NCBI GenBank assembly: GCA_013329865.1 | Contig: DUJJ01000183.1 | Location: forward strand, 1-13,435 | From: Candidatus Poseidoniaceae archaeon | GTDB lineage: Archaea > Thermoplasmatota > Poseidoniia > Poseidoniales > Poseidoniaceae | Reading direction: 5' to 3' | DNA: 13,435 bases | Part shown: positions 13,344 to 13,435 of the stretch, piece after piece | Layout of the letters: the number at the start of each line of letters is the position of its first letter | Position numbering within the stretch: position 1 is the first letter of the stretch | Notes under the pieces: model-generated | Database searches by the model: none | Told to the model about the DNA's origin: nothing | The model's input: the letters and a program-made list of their open reading frames with translations, nothing else | Made by a program: the position numbers and the translations under genes

Positions 13344-13435
13344 ATGAACAAACAATCGGTTCGTGTTGAAAATGCCTGGAAGACACTTGAATCGTATTGG
13401 CAAATTCAGCCAAGAAAAGGTACGATATCATACAC
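13344..13435 (+). CDS. N-terminal fragment of an unrecognised protein (cut by window end)
   Basis: ATG 13344 opens a frame that runs off the window: MNKQSVRVENAWKTLESYWQ and ten more residues, IQPRKGTISY. It has a good coding look (varied, no stops, an AT-rich promoter-like sequence upstream). Thirty residues are too few to assign a family; the sequence is polar, with tryptophans, and shows no signal peptide. Confidence 0.5.
   Translation, partial: MNKQSVRVENAWKTLESYWQIQPRKGTISY

Overview
The window reads as a compact, gene-dense stretch of an archaeal chromosome. I infer a euryarchaeon of the Thermoplasmatota side, most likely a planktonic marine lineage such as Ca. Poseidoniia (Marine Group II/III). 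The archaeal markers are the KH-domain beta-CASP RNase FttA/aCPSF1, a 20S proteasome beta subunit with a short propeptide, archaeal-type ZPR1, a SepF-like protein, an archaeal-type TrpRS, and TATA-like boxes about 27-30 nt upstream of several starts. The assignment rests on family recognition and base composition by eye, not on a search. I see no mobile element, CRISPR array, integrase or attachment site.

Layout. 1-1811 (+): the end of asparaginyl-tRNA synthetase and a saccharopine-dehydrogenase-family oxidoreductase. 1801-3570 (-): a glycosyltransferase-like membrane protein, an overlapping HAD phosphatase, and a 37-residue two-CxxC zinc-ribbon protein. 3694-4948 (+): a polyprenyl-phosphate-type family 2 glycosyltransferase overlapping a single-domain parvulin. 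4956-5033 (-): tRNA-Pro(UGG) with encoded CCA. 5068-6195 (-): a zinc-ribbon/winged-helix protein and a pyruvoyl-arginine-decarboxylase homologue that has lost its catalytic residues. 6225-6554 (+): a small two-helix membrane protein. 6555-9160 (-): psmB and fttA, a pair I recall as conserved in other archaea. 9325-10535 (+): a SepF-like protein and ZPR1. 10536-13202 (-): trpS and a secreted, membrane-anchored protein of unknown function. 13344-end (+): the first codons of an unrecognised gene.

Most of the window is housekeeping: tRNA charging, tRNA, proteolysis, transcription termination and RNA decay, division and protein folding. The surface-related part is the pair of glycosyltransferase genes, which diverge from one control region, together with the HAD phosphatase, parvulin and secreted protein.

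The genes are packed very tightly. Convergent pairs have no room for a terminator: one overlaps by 11 bp, two have stop codons that touch, and one has 7 bp. The points most worth a second look are the apparently inactive pyruvoyl-decarboxylase homologue, the small zinc-ribbon protein missed by length cut-offs, a PIP-box-like peptide at the N-terminus of the SepF-like protein, and the packed convergent ends around the gene for the termination factor itself.
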